A stretch of DNA of 64,000 nucleotides, from contig NC_081334.1 of assembly GCF_022539665.2 (NCBI RefSeq), forward strand, positions 2,728,001 through 2,792,000. Direction: 5' to 3'. Below the pieces are notes generated by a model. It did not search any database and was not told the DNA's origin. It saw only the letters and a list, made by a program, of their open reading frames with translations. This document shows, piece after piece, positions 25,403-35,745 of the stretch (positions are counted from its first letter, which is position 1; every line of letters starts with the position of its first letter). The translations under genes were made by a program, and so were the position numbers. The DNA comes from Daphnia carinata. Lineage: Eukaryota > Arthropoda > Branchiopoda > Diplostraca > Daphniidae.

Positions 25403-28229
25403 ATGTTGCAGTGGTTTATCTTGTTACATTTTTTCGTTGAATTTGGCAATGGACAAATCCCTCCAGGTAACTTGATTTTGAAAAACATTATTTTCAGTAA
25501 CTGTCGTAAAACACCTGTTACCATTATGTGTTACGTTTTAAGGGTGTGAGGTGACTACTACTACTGGATATCGTTACTCGCAGTTCTATCATTTACATTC
25601 TAGTCCGGATGGAACAATGGAGTTACGTTTTCGCGTTATGGCCAAAAGTGACGCTCATATTGTTCTTACGACATCTCCACTGGTTTTGAATCCGCTTTAC
25701 GAAATTGTGATTGGCGCATCAGGCAACAATTATACAGGTTCGAACACACTTTGCCAATGTTACGCTAATTTAACTGTGAATATCAAAATATTTGGTCTTC
25801 ACAAAAGATTTAAGAAGAACTATGACCGGGCGTTCCGTTAGTGCCGTGAAAACGCCTTCATTACTTTCTGATACCGAGTTTCGGGGATTTTGGGTCATGG
25901 TACGTCAAGGCGAGATTGAAGTTGGAAGAGAAGGCGAGACATTACCATATTTTCATTGGAAAGACCCGGATCCGTTGCCTGTACATTACTACTCCCTATC
26001 AAGCTGGACTTCTACTGTAGCCAAATGGATTCAAAATTGCAACTTCGGAGGTTATTATTTTTGAATTTGATTATTTTTTTTCCATTGCAATTTCATGGTC
26101 CTAATTGTAAATTGGATGGGCGCAGGAAAAACGTCATGGCTTACTCCGCCTGACAACTCGTCTTCGGATGTTGCTGGGGCCACACCACCCCAATCAGGTG
26201 AATCTTATTACAATGCTGAAGAGAAGTTAAAGGCAAATTTACTTGCAACTTACAACAAAGACGTCCGGCCTTCTTCTTATCACCGTACCCCAGTTTCTGT
26301 CTTTCTAGGACTGGGCCTTTTCCACTTTGACCTTGTAACAACCTTTTTCACGCAATAGCTTTGTAGTGGTTATTGATTCTAAACCTATTTTTTGTGATTT
26401 TTTTTTATGTAGAGTGAAATTATGTCAAGTTTTGAAATCCATGCTGCATTTCGAATGGTACGGTAAGCATGATTAACTTATGTTCGATAAACATTAACGA
26501 AATTCTTTTTCATATCCTGTCGTAGGCGTGGAGAGATGAACGTCTCCAATGGAATGCTAGCGCTTATGAAAATGTTACGGTCCTCCATTTCCCGAGTCAC
26601 GCAATATGGCAGCCTGATTTAAAATTGTACAATAGGTACCCGTAATAGAATTAAGAACAACTGAAAGTAACTAGCTAAATAATTTTGTCTATTGATTTAA
26701 ATGAAACATTGTTTAGTATGAGTGCCGCAGACATCATTCATTTGGGAGAAGGTGCCTTAGTTATGGTTTACCCTGATGGTGGAGTTCTTTTGGCCCCCTC
26801 CACCACGTCGTTTTCATCTCAGTGTCACCTCGGTATAACTAAATGTGTAGTTCAAAGAACGATTTTAAATGGCTGAGATAACAAATCAGATTTTCATATC
26901 TTTTAATAATTTGTTAGATCTCAGAATGTGGCCGTGGGATAGGCAGACTTGCACATTAATGATTGGATCGTGGACACAAAGCGGGTTTGAATAATTTCCT
27001 CGTATGGCTAATGTTATGTTTTTGTTAACGATCATTTTTACGTTTAGTTGGGGGATTGATCTGAAATTATACGACAATTACGATGAAATAGGCGGGGTGA
27101 GATATTCCAATGATTTTCCGCCTTTTATATTTTGAAAACATCAAACTTTTGTGGTTGGTATGTAATGTCTTCTCTTTACTAGATAGTAGAGTACGCCTTG
27201 AACACGAAGGATCTTTTCACAACTAACTTACAGTGGGAACTGCTGAGTTCAAACGCCAGCATGAAATTTCATTCTTACGGTGAATGTTCGGAAATTCATG
27301 GCTGTCCAGATGATCAGTATCCGGTTGCATATTTTACCTTTGTTATTCAACGAAGATCGCCGTTGTACCGAGCAACAGTCACTGTGCCGGCCATAAGTAT
27401 AACCTATTTACACTAAAAACTTGCTGTGTCTGTAAATCAGATGCATCGACATTCAGAAATTTGGCTTTTATTGTACTTACTATGAATTTTTATTCCATCT
27501 ATAGTGATTACCATTCTGACGCTAGTTGCCTTCATTCTCCCACCAAATTCTACTGAAAAAGTGCTAATTGGCTTGGTAGACTTACTAATTCTCAGCGTAT
27601 TTCTGGTCTACTTTAGCAGCTTATTACCCCCCATGGGTGACCATATGCCTCATATCGGTACATCTTAGTCGTGAAATAATTTGTAATTGTTGAACAGCGC
27701 AAAATTCTAAAGCACGCTTTTCTTCTCTTTAGTGACCTATTTGTCAAACACATTGATTTTGGTTGCCTTGTCACTAGTGCTGGCAGTAGTAACAATGACC
27801 ATGGTCAGAACACCAAGAATGTACGGCCCCCCTGGTTGGGTCAAAAGTATCGTCACAGGATTACCCGGAAAATTATTAGGGTTGGGCCATATAATTACAC
27901 TGGTATGTTGTGGCCAAATTTTTATTACTTTTTGTCCTTTCTATTATCAAGTTAATCCTATGTATTAGGTAAACCATGTTAGCAGTAACAGAGGATCACA
28001 GCAACAAGGCATGGATGATTACACTCTCCATGTCGATTCGGGTGATCATGATGTAAACCTAGTCAACACCTCTACGGATCGACGCGTACCGGTTACACAT
28101 TTCCGCGGAGCAACCAAAGACATGAATCCATCCGAACTGGAGTGGCTTCTACTAGCTTATGGCTTGGACCGATTGGCATTTATAGTATACATCTTTTTTT
28201 TCTTTATTATGATGGCTATGTGTTTTTGA
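25403..28229 (+). CDS. Cys-loop ligand-gated ion channel with an N-terminal FAMeT-type domain
   Basis: Exons: 25403-25466, 25543-25737, 25808-26050, 26126-26334, 26413-26457, 26526-26635, 26717-26832, 26918-26984, 27048-27096, 27183-27396, 27505-27657, 27733-27902, 27969-28229; 631 residues. Order: signal peptide (1-~19); a farnesoic-acid-O-methyltransferase-like (Methyltransf_FA) domain ~20-165 with YRYSQFYHLH, ELRFRVMAKSDAHIVLTT, EFRGFWVMV and EVGREGE; a linker; a nicotinic-type ligand-binding domain from EEKLKANLLATYNKDVRP; a 13-residue Cys-loop CHLDLRMWPWDRQTC; four membrane helices ending near the stop. Loop C lacks the vicinal cysteine pair, so it is a non-alpha type. The TM2 entrance is STEK, keeping a glutamate, which hints at cation selectivity. 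Ligand unknown. The FAMeT domain is an extracellular module here, not evidence of methyltransferase activity. Confidence 0.85.
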
Positions 28230-28389
28230 AGGCTCCCGAATTTTGACAACCACGGCAGTATGTCGTGTTGTACTAATAGATTTTAGACGTAATATGTGAT
28301 GGAGAATAGTGGTTCATTATTTCTAGGTTCGACCCATATTGAAAGTGGCAGTCGTTCACAGAAAGTAAAAAGAAATGGGCAGTAATGTA

Positions 28390-28567
28390 TGGCAATCCGT
28401 TTTACCCAAAAAAAAAATGATCGCGCCAGCGCTGTAGCGTACTGGCGCGCTATTCGCTATTCGGGGAGTGTATGTAGAGAATTAACTAGAAAGTGACCGG
28501 TAGATGTTGTAGCAGTGAAACAGAAAAAAAAACTTGTTTTTTTGGGGGTGGGGTAAAACAGATTGAC
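28390..28567. mobile_element. 178-bp MITE-like element (left copy)
   Basis: Starts TGGCAATCCGTTTTACCC directly after a TA and ends GGGTAAAACAGATTGAC, an imperfect inverted repeat of the start. The inside holds the block ACCGGTAGATGTTGTAGCAGTGAAACAG, which recurs in the right copy at 35263-35440, also 178 bp. No coding capacity. Confidence 0.7.
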
Positions 28568-28803
28568 GTTTTATATATGGCAATCCGTTTTATATGGCAA
28601 TCCGTTTTACATTAAAAAAAAAAAAAAAAAATGGCGGAAAAAAAATAAAAAATCGCACTTTTTTCTTTTTTTCCGCCACGTAGCCATCTACCGCTCAGAC
28701 TCATTATTACTGGCGTAGGCAATTTCAGTCCATTGGATGCCATTCGCAGTTAGTTCAGTAGCGTGGATGGAGAATAACGCGTGGCTGGAGGAACAATTGA
28801 AAA

Positions 28804-29535
28804 ATGGATAAGATAATACAACAAAAGGATGGTAAGTATAAACATTATTATATTTGTTTTGAATTATTAATTATTGTTTATTAGATCAAATTATGGACCT
28901 GCAGGCTCAATTATTGCAACAGCACAAAATATTAGATAACAGCAAAGCTAAGGATGGTAAGGCCTAATGCATAATGATTCTATTTATTTGCTTTTATTCA
29001 TTTGTGTTTTGTAGCTCAAAGTTTGAGTCTACAAGCTCAGCTAGGGGAAAAGAAAAAATTGGAACGGAACAGTTTCCAAACAGTGAAGGAGGATTTTCCA
29101 AACTCAAACCTAACTGAACATGAGGATGAATTGGCATTAGGCGAACACAGTCAGGTACCTAAACTTTTCAAATAAGAATTCAAAATAAGTATAGAATTTT
29201 AACAAACAATTATTTATTGTTTAGTTATTCAGTCTACCACCTGACAGTGTGTTAAATTTAAATTCTGTTAGTGCTGCACAAAAAGAATCGTTAGTAATAA
29301 GCCCATGCAGTGAAGGAACTGAACAATTGTGGGACCGTATTTGGGCTGAAAATGGGTGTGGTACGGAAACCAAGATATGGCACAAGTTCAACATGAAACA
29401 TGGATTAGGTACTTTTCGGTTTTATGTCTATTGAAAAAGTATTTTTAATGCTATTATTTTGCATTCACAGAATTTAACGGGGGATCAAATCAAGTCTGGA
29501 AGTGTTACAGGATGGAAGAGTCAGCCTACAGATGA
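28804..29535 (+). CDS. transposon-encoded spliced protein, family unknown
   Basis: Exons: 28804-28831, 28885-28956, 29015-29154, 29225-29408, 29471-29535; 162 residues, all joins GT-AG and in phase. The N-terminal ~60 residues are heptad-like and glutamine-rich (DQIMDLQAQLLQQHKILD, SLQAQLGEKKKLERN), predicting a coiled coil. Then come an acidic stretch (TEHEDELALGEHSQ) and a C-terminal part with conserved W and C residues (GTEQLWDRIWAENGCG, NQVWKCYRME). I do not recognise a transposase. The same product is traceable but broken in the right arm and in the partial copy at 33598-35262. It could be an accessory protein or a piece of a larger gene, since more codon-like sequence (QQLVLYAQSVGEAGYLNGPK) lies downstream at 29660-29815. 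Confidence 0.5.
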
Positions 29536-30297
29536 AAAAACACCGAGAGTGCATTACCATTAAGGTATGAGGTAAAGTAATAGAGTATGCACATTGTCTA
29601 ATGAGAAGTACCATCTTGTGTGAACGAATCCTGTATAACAGCAATCCTTTATAGTTCTTTCACAGCTAGAAGCCTCAAATAATTCTGCTTCCTTTGATAA
29701 ACAACAACTTGTCCTTTACGCTCAGAGTGTTGGTGAAGCTGGGTACTTAAATGGCCCTAAAGGTGTTTCACTTCACTGGCATTGCAGCGATGAACAGCAT
29801 ACATGGACTCTTTAGGTATGAAAGGAATTTTCTTGAAAAATTTTTGAATTTATGATGAAGCTCTTCTCCTCTTTGCCAACCAAGACTAATCTACAAAAAA
29901 AAATGTATCCAATAGGAAAGGATTTTCAGCATACTGGGAACACAACTATCAACAATGCAACATTCTACGGGTGTTATTTTATCATTCAAGAGCCTTATAC
30001 AATGATTTTCATCTACAATTTGTATTGCCTTTCCCAAGCTTCTGTCAGAAGTTGAATCTATGAGTCATGTAAGTCACATGAGCAACAATTGAGATGCTTA
30101 ATGGTGTTGTTTTTCTTTTCTCAGTGTAGGTTAATAGTAACATTGGATCTGAGAAAATTCTTGGTTGGGGCATGACACTGGATAAATTGTAATGATTGGA
30201 TGGATGACATGATATTTCTATACTTCATTCGAATTCCCGAGACGGTATTTTATATTTAAAAAATTGAAGTGCATATCTGGGCTCCCTTCCTTTCCGT

Positions 30298-30640
30298 AGC
30301 CCCGTTTCCCCTTGACTCGTAATAAGCCCGTAGGGGGTCATGCCCCTACTGTACGGTATATATAAAAACAACATATACCGAGGTTTGGAGGGCTCTGGCC
30401 GGAAAGGGGACGTGGGGTGCCGCTTAGTTCGATGATGTGTTCACGGAGGGCGATGTGGCTACCCACAAATCCGAACTAAAGGTTAATCGCTCCTGTAAAA
30501 ATGTTCCATATCTTCGGCTCTTCTTCCGGCTTCTCTTAGCCAATCACCGGGTAATCTCCCCGGTGGGTCAACAAGGCAGTGTCTCCCCCTGCCTGGGTTG
30601 ACGGCAACTTTTGAAAGGGCTATTGTGCCTTTTTAAAGTT
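30298..30640 (+). other. GC-rich multi-hairpin cassette in the transposon
   Basis: Unlike the AT-rich surroundings, this block contains several strong stem-loops in series: GTAGGGG/CCCCTAC at 30330-30352; CGGTATAT/ATATACCG at 30353-30381; an ACCGGG/CCCGGT-type stem at 30546-30566; and GTCAAC...GTTGAC enclosing GGCAG/CTGCC at 30567-30602. It is repeated reversed at 31545-31890. The partial copy has it from ~33626 but only up to the GCCGGAAGAAG boundary. It may be a structured RNA or a subterminal transposase-binding region. Confidence 0.45.
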
Positions 30641-30857
30641 GCAAAAATAATTGTAATGTGCAGAGAATTGTCAATAAATTTTTTTTAATAAAATTTTTTT
30701 GCAAATTTTGTTTCTTTCACTGTCTGTTTTCACACATTACATTTATCATCTTTTTTTATTTAGCTTTCTCAATTCTCCTTTATTGTTTATGCCACGTTTA
30801 ATGGTAAGCATTGTTTCCTTTAAGCATAGTTTATCTGTAAGCATTCATTTATTTTCC

Positions 30858-30925
30858 AGGGATCGAACCCTAGATGTTCGGCATTCCGCGCCGATGCTTT
30901 ACCAATGAGCCATGAATCATATGAT
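30858..30925 (-). repeat. tRNA-like sequence in the palindrome
   Basis: On the minus strand: A-box-like TGGCTCATTGG, an anticodon arm with perfect stem TCGGC/GCCGA, and B box GGTTCGATCCC. The loop base before the putative anticodon is not T and the T stem has mismatches, so it is a tRNA-derived sequence rather than a working tRNA. Confidence 0.5.
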
Positions 30926-31034
30926 GTCAAGTTGGCTTTTTTCTAGTCACTTGCGGACTTGCATTATTACACTTTGAATAAAACTGAAATGCAATACTGC
31001 AATATTATTTTTTCCATTTAGATGTAGATTTTTA

Positions 31035-31105
31035 TACATCTAGTAAGGTTTGAACCCAGGGTAACAGTTATCGCAGCTGAATGCTCTACCACAGAGCTAT
31101 GGACA
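31035..31105 (-). repeat. tRNA-like sequence at the palindrome centre
   Basis: Minus-strand A box TAGCTCTGTGGTAGAGCA with GCTC/GAGC D stem, and B-box-like GGTTCAAACCT. The anticodon stem is degenerate. It lies almost exactly at the midpoint of the 5.0-kb element. Confidence 0.5.
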
Positions 31106-31199
31106 TTATAAAATCAATACAAAGATAAACATATAGTTGTGAAAGACTGCATAAACATCCTAGACGATAACATATGATATGCGATAATAAAGAGTTTAG

Positions 31200-31268
31200 A
31201 TATATCTCGTGGCTCAATGTTAGAGCATCTGCGTTGCACGCTGAATGTCTGAGGATCGATTCCCATGC
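31200..31268 (+). repeat. tRNA-like sequence, mirrored copy
   Basis: Plus-strand D arm GCTC-AATGTTA-GAGC, anticodon arm TCTGC/GCTGA with a T33-like position and possible anticodon TGC, and B-box-like GGATCGATTCC. The T and acceptor stems do not pair. It is the diverged inverted counterpart of 30858-30925. Confidence 0.5.
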
Positions 31269-31374
31269 CAGTAAAACAATATACAAATACAAAATTACCT
31301 CAGAAATATAAGGTATTACACATTGTTCCTTGTCTAAGTTCATGAAAAAGTGTAATAAATAATAATTGAATACT

Positions 31375-33595
31375 GACAGGTAAACGATACAACGGTGGCA
31401 AAAACAATAAAATTGAATTGCGCAAGCTGAATAAAAAAAAAAATTGATAAATGTAATGTGTGAACACAGACAATGAAGGAAGCAAAATTTGCAAAAAAAA
31501 GTTTATAAAAAAAAATTTATTGGCAATTCTCTGCACATTACAATTATTTTTGCAACTTTAAAAAGGCACAATAGCCCTTTCAAAAGTTGCCGTCAACCCA
31601 GGCAGGGGGAGACACTGCCTTGTTGACCCACCGGGGAGATTACCCGGTGATTGGCTAAGAGAAGCCGGAAGAAGAGCCGAAGATATGGAACATTTTTACA
31701 GGAGCGATTAACCTTTAGTTCGGATTTGTAGGTAGCCACATCGCCCTCCGTGAACACATCATCAGACTAAGCGGCATCCCACGTCCCCTTTCCGGCCAGA
31801 GCCCTCCAAACCTCGGTATATGTTATTTTTATATATACCGTACAGTAGGGGCATGACCCCCTACGGGCTTATTACGAGTCAAGGGGAAACGGGGCTTCAG
31901 AAAAGAAGGGAGCCCAGATATGCACTTCAATTTTTTTAATATCAAATACCGTCTGGGGAATCCGAATTAAGTATAGAAATGTCATGTCATCCATCCAATC
32001 AATACAATTTATTCAGTGTCTTGCCCCAACCAAGAATTTTTTCAGATCCAATGTTACTATTAACCTATATTGGGAAAAGAAAAACCACACCGTTAAACAT
32101 ATCAACTGTTGATCATGTAACTTACATGACTCATAGATTCAACTTCTGGTGGAAGCTTGGGGAAGGACATACAAATTGCAGATTAAAATCATTGTATAAG
32201 GCTCTTGAATGATAAACTAGCACCTGTACAATGTTGCATTGTTGATAGTTGTGTTCCCAGTATATGAAAATCCTTTCCTATTGGATAAAATTTTTTTTGG
32301 TAGATTAGACCTGGTTGGCAAAAAGGAGGAGAAATTCTTCGTCATAAATTCAAAATTATTTGAAGAAAAAACCTTTCATACCTAAAGAGTCCATGTATGA
32401 TGTTCATCTCTGCAATGGCAGCAAAATTAAAACATCTTTAGGGCCATTTAAGTACCCAGTTTCCCCAACACTCTGAACGTAAAGGACAAGTTGTTCTTTA
32501 GCCAGAGAAGCAGAATTATTTCAGGTTTCTAGCTGTGACAGAACTATAAAGGATTGCTGTTGTACTGGATTTATTAACACAAGATGGTACTTCTCATTAG
32601 GAAACTTGCATTACTCTGTTAATTTACCTCACACCTTAATGGTAATGCACTCTCAGTGTTTTTTCATCTGTAGGCTGACTCTTCCATCCTGTAACACTTC
32701 CAGACTTGACTTGATCCCCTGCTAAAATTCTGTGAATGCAAAATAATAGCATTAAAAATACTTTTTCGATAGACAAAAAACCAAAAAGTACCTAATCCAT
32801 GTTTTATGTTGAACTCGTGCCATATCTCGGTTTCCGTACCACACCCATTTTTCGGCCCAAATACGGTCCCACAATTGTTCACTTCCTTCGCTGCATGGAC
32901 TTATTACTAACAATTCTTTTAGTGCAGCACTAACAGAATTGAACTTCAACACACTGTCAGGTGGTAGACTGAATAACTAAAGAATAAATAATTGTTTGTT
33001 AAAATTCTATACTTATTTTGAATTCTTATTTGAAAAGTTTAGGTACTGACTGTGTTCGCCTAATGCCAATTCATCCTCATGTTCAGTTAGGGATGAGTTT
33101 GGAAAAACCTCCTTCACTGTTTGGAAACTGTTCTGTTCCAATTTGTTCTTATCCCCTGGCTGAGCTTGTAGACTCAAAATTTGAGCTACAAAACACAAAT
33201 GAATAAAAGCAAATAAATAGAACCATTACATATTAGGCCTTACCATCCTTAGTTTTGCTGTTATCTAATATTTTGTGTTGTTCCAATATTTGGGCCTGCA
33301 GCTTCATAATTTGATCTAATAAACAATAATTAATAATTGAAAACCAATATAATAATGTTTATACTTACCATTTTTTTGTTTTATTATCTTATCCATTTTT
33401 TTGTTCCTCCAGCCACGCGTTATTCTCCATCCACGCTACTGAACTAACTGCGAATGGCATCCAATGGACTGAAATTGCCTATGCCAGTAATAACGAGTCT
33501 GAGCGGTAGATGGCTACGTGTCGGAAAAAAAGAAAAAAAGTGTGTTTTTTTTTTTTACGAAATTTTTTTTTTTTTTCGGGGAAAACGGATTGCCA
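31375..33595 (-). repeat. right arm of the inverted repeat
   Basis: Reverse-complement counterpart of 28595-30830 with scattered substitutions and small indels. Its reading frame is broken: one extra A in the run around 32850 turns the AENGCGTET segment into AEKWVWYGN. Confidence 0.7.
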
Positions 33596-33597
33596 AA

Positions 33598-35262
33598 TGG
33601 CAATCCGTTTTACATAAAAAAAAAAAAGCCGGAAGAAGAGCCGAAGATATGGAACATTTTTACTGGAGCGATTAACCTTTAGTTCGGATTTGTGGGTAGC
33701 CACGTCGCCCTCCGTGAACACATCATCGGACTAAGCGGATCCCCACGTCCCCTTTCCGGCCAGAGCCCTCCAAACCTCGGTATATGTTATTTTTATATAT
33801 ACCGTACAGTAGGGGCATGACCCCCTACGGGCTTATTACGAGTCAAGGGGAAACGGGGCTACGGAAAGGAAGGGAGCCCAGATATGCACTTCAATTTTTT
33901 AAATATCAAATACCGTCTGGGGAATCCGAATTAAGTATAGAAATATCATATCATGTCATCCATCCAATCAATACAATTTATTCAGTGTCTTGCCCCAACC
34001 AAGAATTTTTTCAGATCCAATGTTACTATTAACCTATACTGAGAAAAGATAAACAACACCATTAAGCATCTCAATTGTTGCTCATGTGACTTACATGACT
34101 CATAGATTCAACTTCTGGCAGAAGCTTGGGAAATGCCATACAAATTGCAGATGAAAATCATTGTATAAGGCTCTTGAATGATAAAATAGCACCCGCAGAA
34201 TGTTGCATTGTTGATAGTTATGTTCCCAGTATATGAAAATCCTTTCCTATTGGATAAATTTTTTTTTGTAGATTAGACACAGTTGGCAAAAAGGAGGAGA
34301 AGAGCTTCATCATAAATTCAAAAATTTTTCAAGAAAATTCCTTTCATACCTAAAGAGTCCATGCATGATGTTCATCGCTGCAATGCCAGCAAAGTGAAAC
34401 ATCTTTAGGGCCATTTAAGTATCCAGCTTCACCAACACTCTGAATGTAAAGGACAAGTTGTTCTTTAGCCAGAGAAGCAGAATTATTAGAGGCTTCTAGC
34501 TGTGACAGATCCATGAAGGATTCTATGAGGATTGTACCGGATTTATTAACACAAGATGATACTTCTCATTAGACAATTTGCATTACTCTAGTACTTTACC
34601 TCATACCTTAACAGTAATGCACTCTCAGTGTTTTTTCAACTACAGGGCAACTCTTCCATCCTGTAACACTTCCCGATTTGACTTGATCCCCTGCTAAAAT
34701 GCTGTGAATGCAAAATAATAGCATTAAAAATACTTTTTCGATAGACAAAAAAACGATAAGTGCCTAATCCATGTTTGATGTTGAACTCATGCCATTTCTG
34801 GGTTTCTGTACCACACCCATTTTCAGCAGTCTTTATGGTAATAGTAATCAAAGCCACATGTACCACTATAAAATGGGTGTTGAAAAGCAAAGAAAAACCT
34901 GTTGAGATGGATACCAGGAGAATCAGAATAGATCTCAATCAACTTCAGTTATTCTTTTCCCTATAGTACTTCCCTATAATACTTAGTGACATAGCATAAT
35001 AGATATACCCAGAGATGGATATACCTGCCTCAATTCAGAACCATAGACCAACGGAAAAGAACACAGAAATGTAGCTGCTGTGAAAGCAGATCACTTTAGA
35101 ACACATGATTAGGTATAGATCATCTAAGAGGAAACCTAAAATGCCAAGACAAAAATATTGGGCATAATTGCAGTTTACCAAACATAGTAGCAAAATAAAA
35201 TAATTGTCCAAGAAAGACATATCACACTTGGGTTGGCGAATAGGTCAGTCTGATGCAATGTA
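33598..35262 (-). mobile_element. partial third copy of the transposon
   Basis: Begins TGGCAATCCGTTTTACAT two bases after the palindromic element ends, then passes after an A run straight into the hairpin cassette (GCCGGAAGAAGAGCC). It continues in the same orientation as the right arm to ~34830, where the AENGCG codons stop and unrelated sequence begins. Here the terminal repeat sits next to the cassette, so in this copy the cassette is subterminal at the gene's 3' end. The 5' half is missing and the frame is broken. Confidence 0.6.
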
Positions 35263-35440
35263 TTGCAACCCGTTTTCCTTCCCCCCCCCCCCCCAAAAAA
35301 AAAAAAAAAAAATAAATAAAATAAAAATATCGGCCTTACTTTCTGTTTTACTCCTACCAACCGATAGATGGCGGCAGCAGTGAAATAGAAAAAAAAGGCG
35401 GTATTTTTTTTTTTGGGGGGGGGGGTAAAAAGGATTGCCA
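35263..35440. mobile_element. 178-bp MITE-like element (right copy)
   Basis: Starts TTGCAACCCGTTTTCC after TA and ends GTAAAAAGGATTGCCA before TA, so a TA target duplication is visible. The interior matches the left MITE (CCGATAGATGGCGGCAGCAGTGAAATAG). Long C and A runs follow the left end and a G run precedes the right end, matching each other inversely. Confidence 0.7.
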
Positions 35441-35745
35441 TATGTATCCAAAAACCCGATTTTGGTACAAATGGTGGGCCTTTAAATTAATTTCGTTTAG
35501 AGAGATAGGTGTGTTTTATTTATTTATTTTTTAATTTTCAATTTCGGCTAGATGGCGCCATTCATTATTGGAAGTAGATTGCCACTAGATGGCAGTGCAT
35601 GATTTTAAGCTGCTCGCCATCTACTCTACCCCGTTACCACTAAACTGCGCGCCAGTTGTAAACATGGAACCGTCTGCTAAACATCATGTTAAATGAAGAT
35701 TTTAACTTTATTGACGGCGAAAATTTTTGAAATCGGTTTAAGAAA
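35441..35745. promoter_or_regulatory. RAD51C promoter with CTCF-like cores
   Basis: Contains GGCTAGATGGCGCC (~35547-35560), GCCACTAGATGGCAGTG (35581-35597) and the reverse CTCGCCATCTAC (~35613-35624) in under 80 bp. The second is very close to the known animal CTCF core CCACTAGRKGGCRS. Binding is inference. Confidence 0.45.

Larger units (their letters stand above)
28595..30830 (+). repeat. left arm of the inverted repeat
   Basis: Arm carrying, from outside in: terminal repeat, A-rich tract, a 5' region (CTACCGCTCAGACTCATTA), the spliced reading frame, a 3' region, the hairpin cassette and the tRNA-like sequence. The inner limit is approximate because similarity fades. Confidence 0.7.
28595..33595. 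mobile_element. ~5.0-kb palindromic (foldback) transposon with long inverted arms
   Basis: Left end TGGCAATCCGTTTTAC at 28595, right end GAAAACGGATTGCCA finishing at 33595. The two halves are inverted copies of one another: the hairpin block 30298-30640 reappears reversed at 31545-31890, the coding block 28804-29535 reappears reversed at 32680-33390, and similarity continues inward past 30750 and 31445. The midpoint (~31095) lies by a tRNA-like sequence. The plus half has an intact spliced frame; the minus half has a frameshift. The left end follows TATA and the right end is followed by AA then the next element. The superfamily is not recognised; TA-flanked ends fit a TA-targeting DNA transposon, which is inference. 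Confidence 0.75.
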
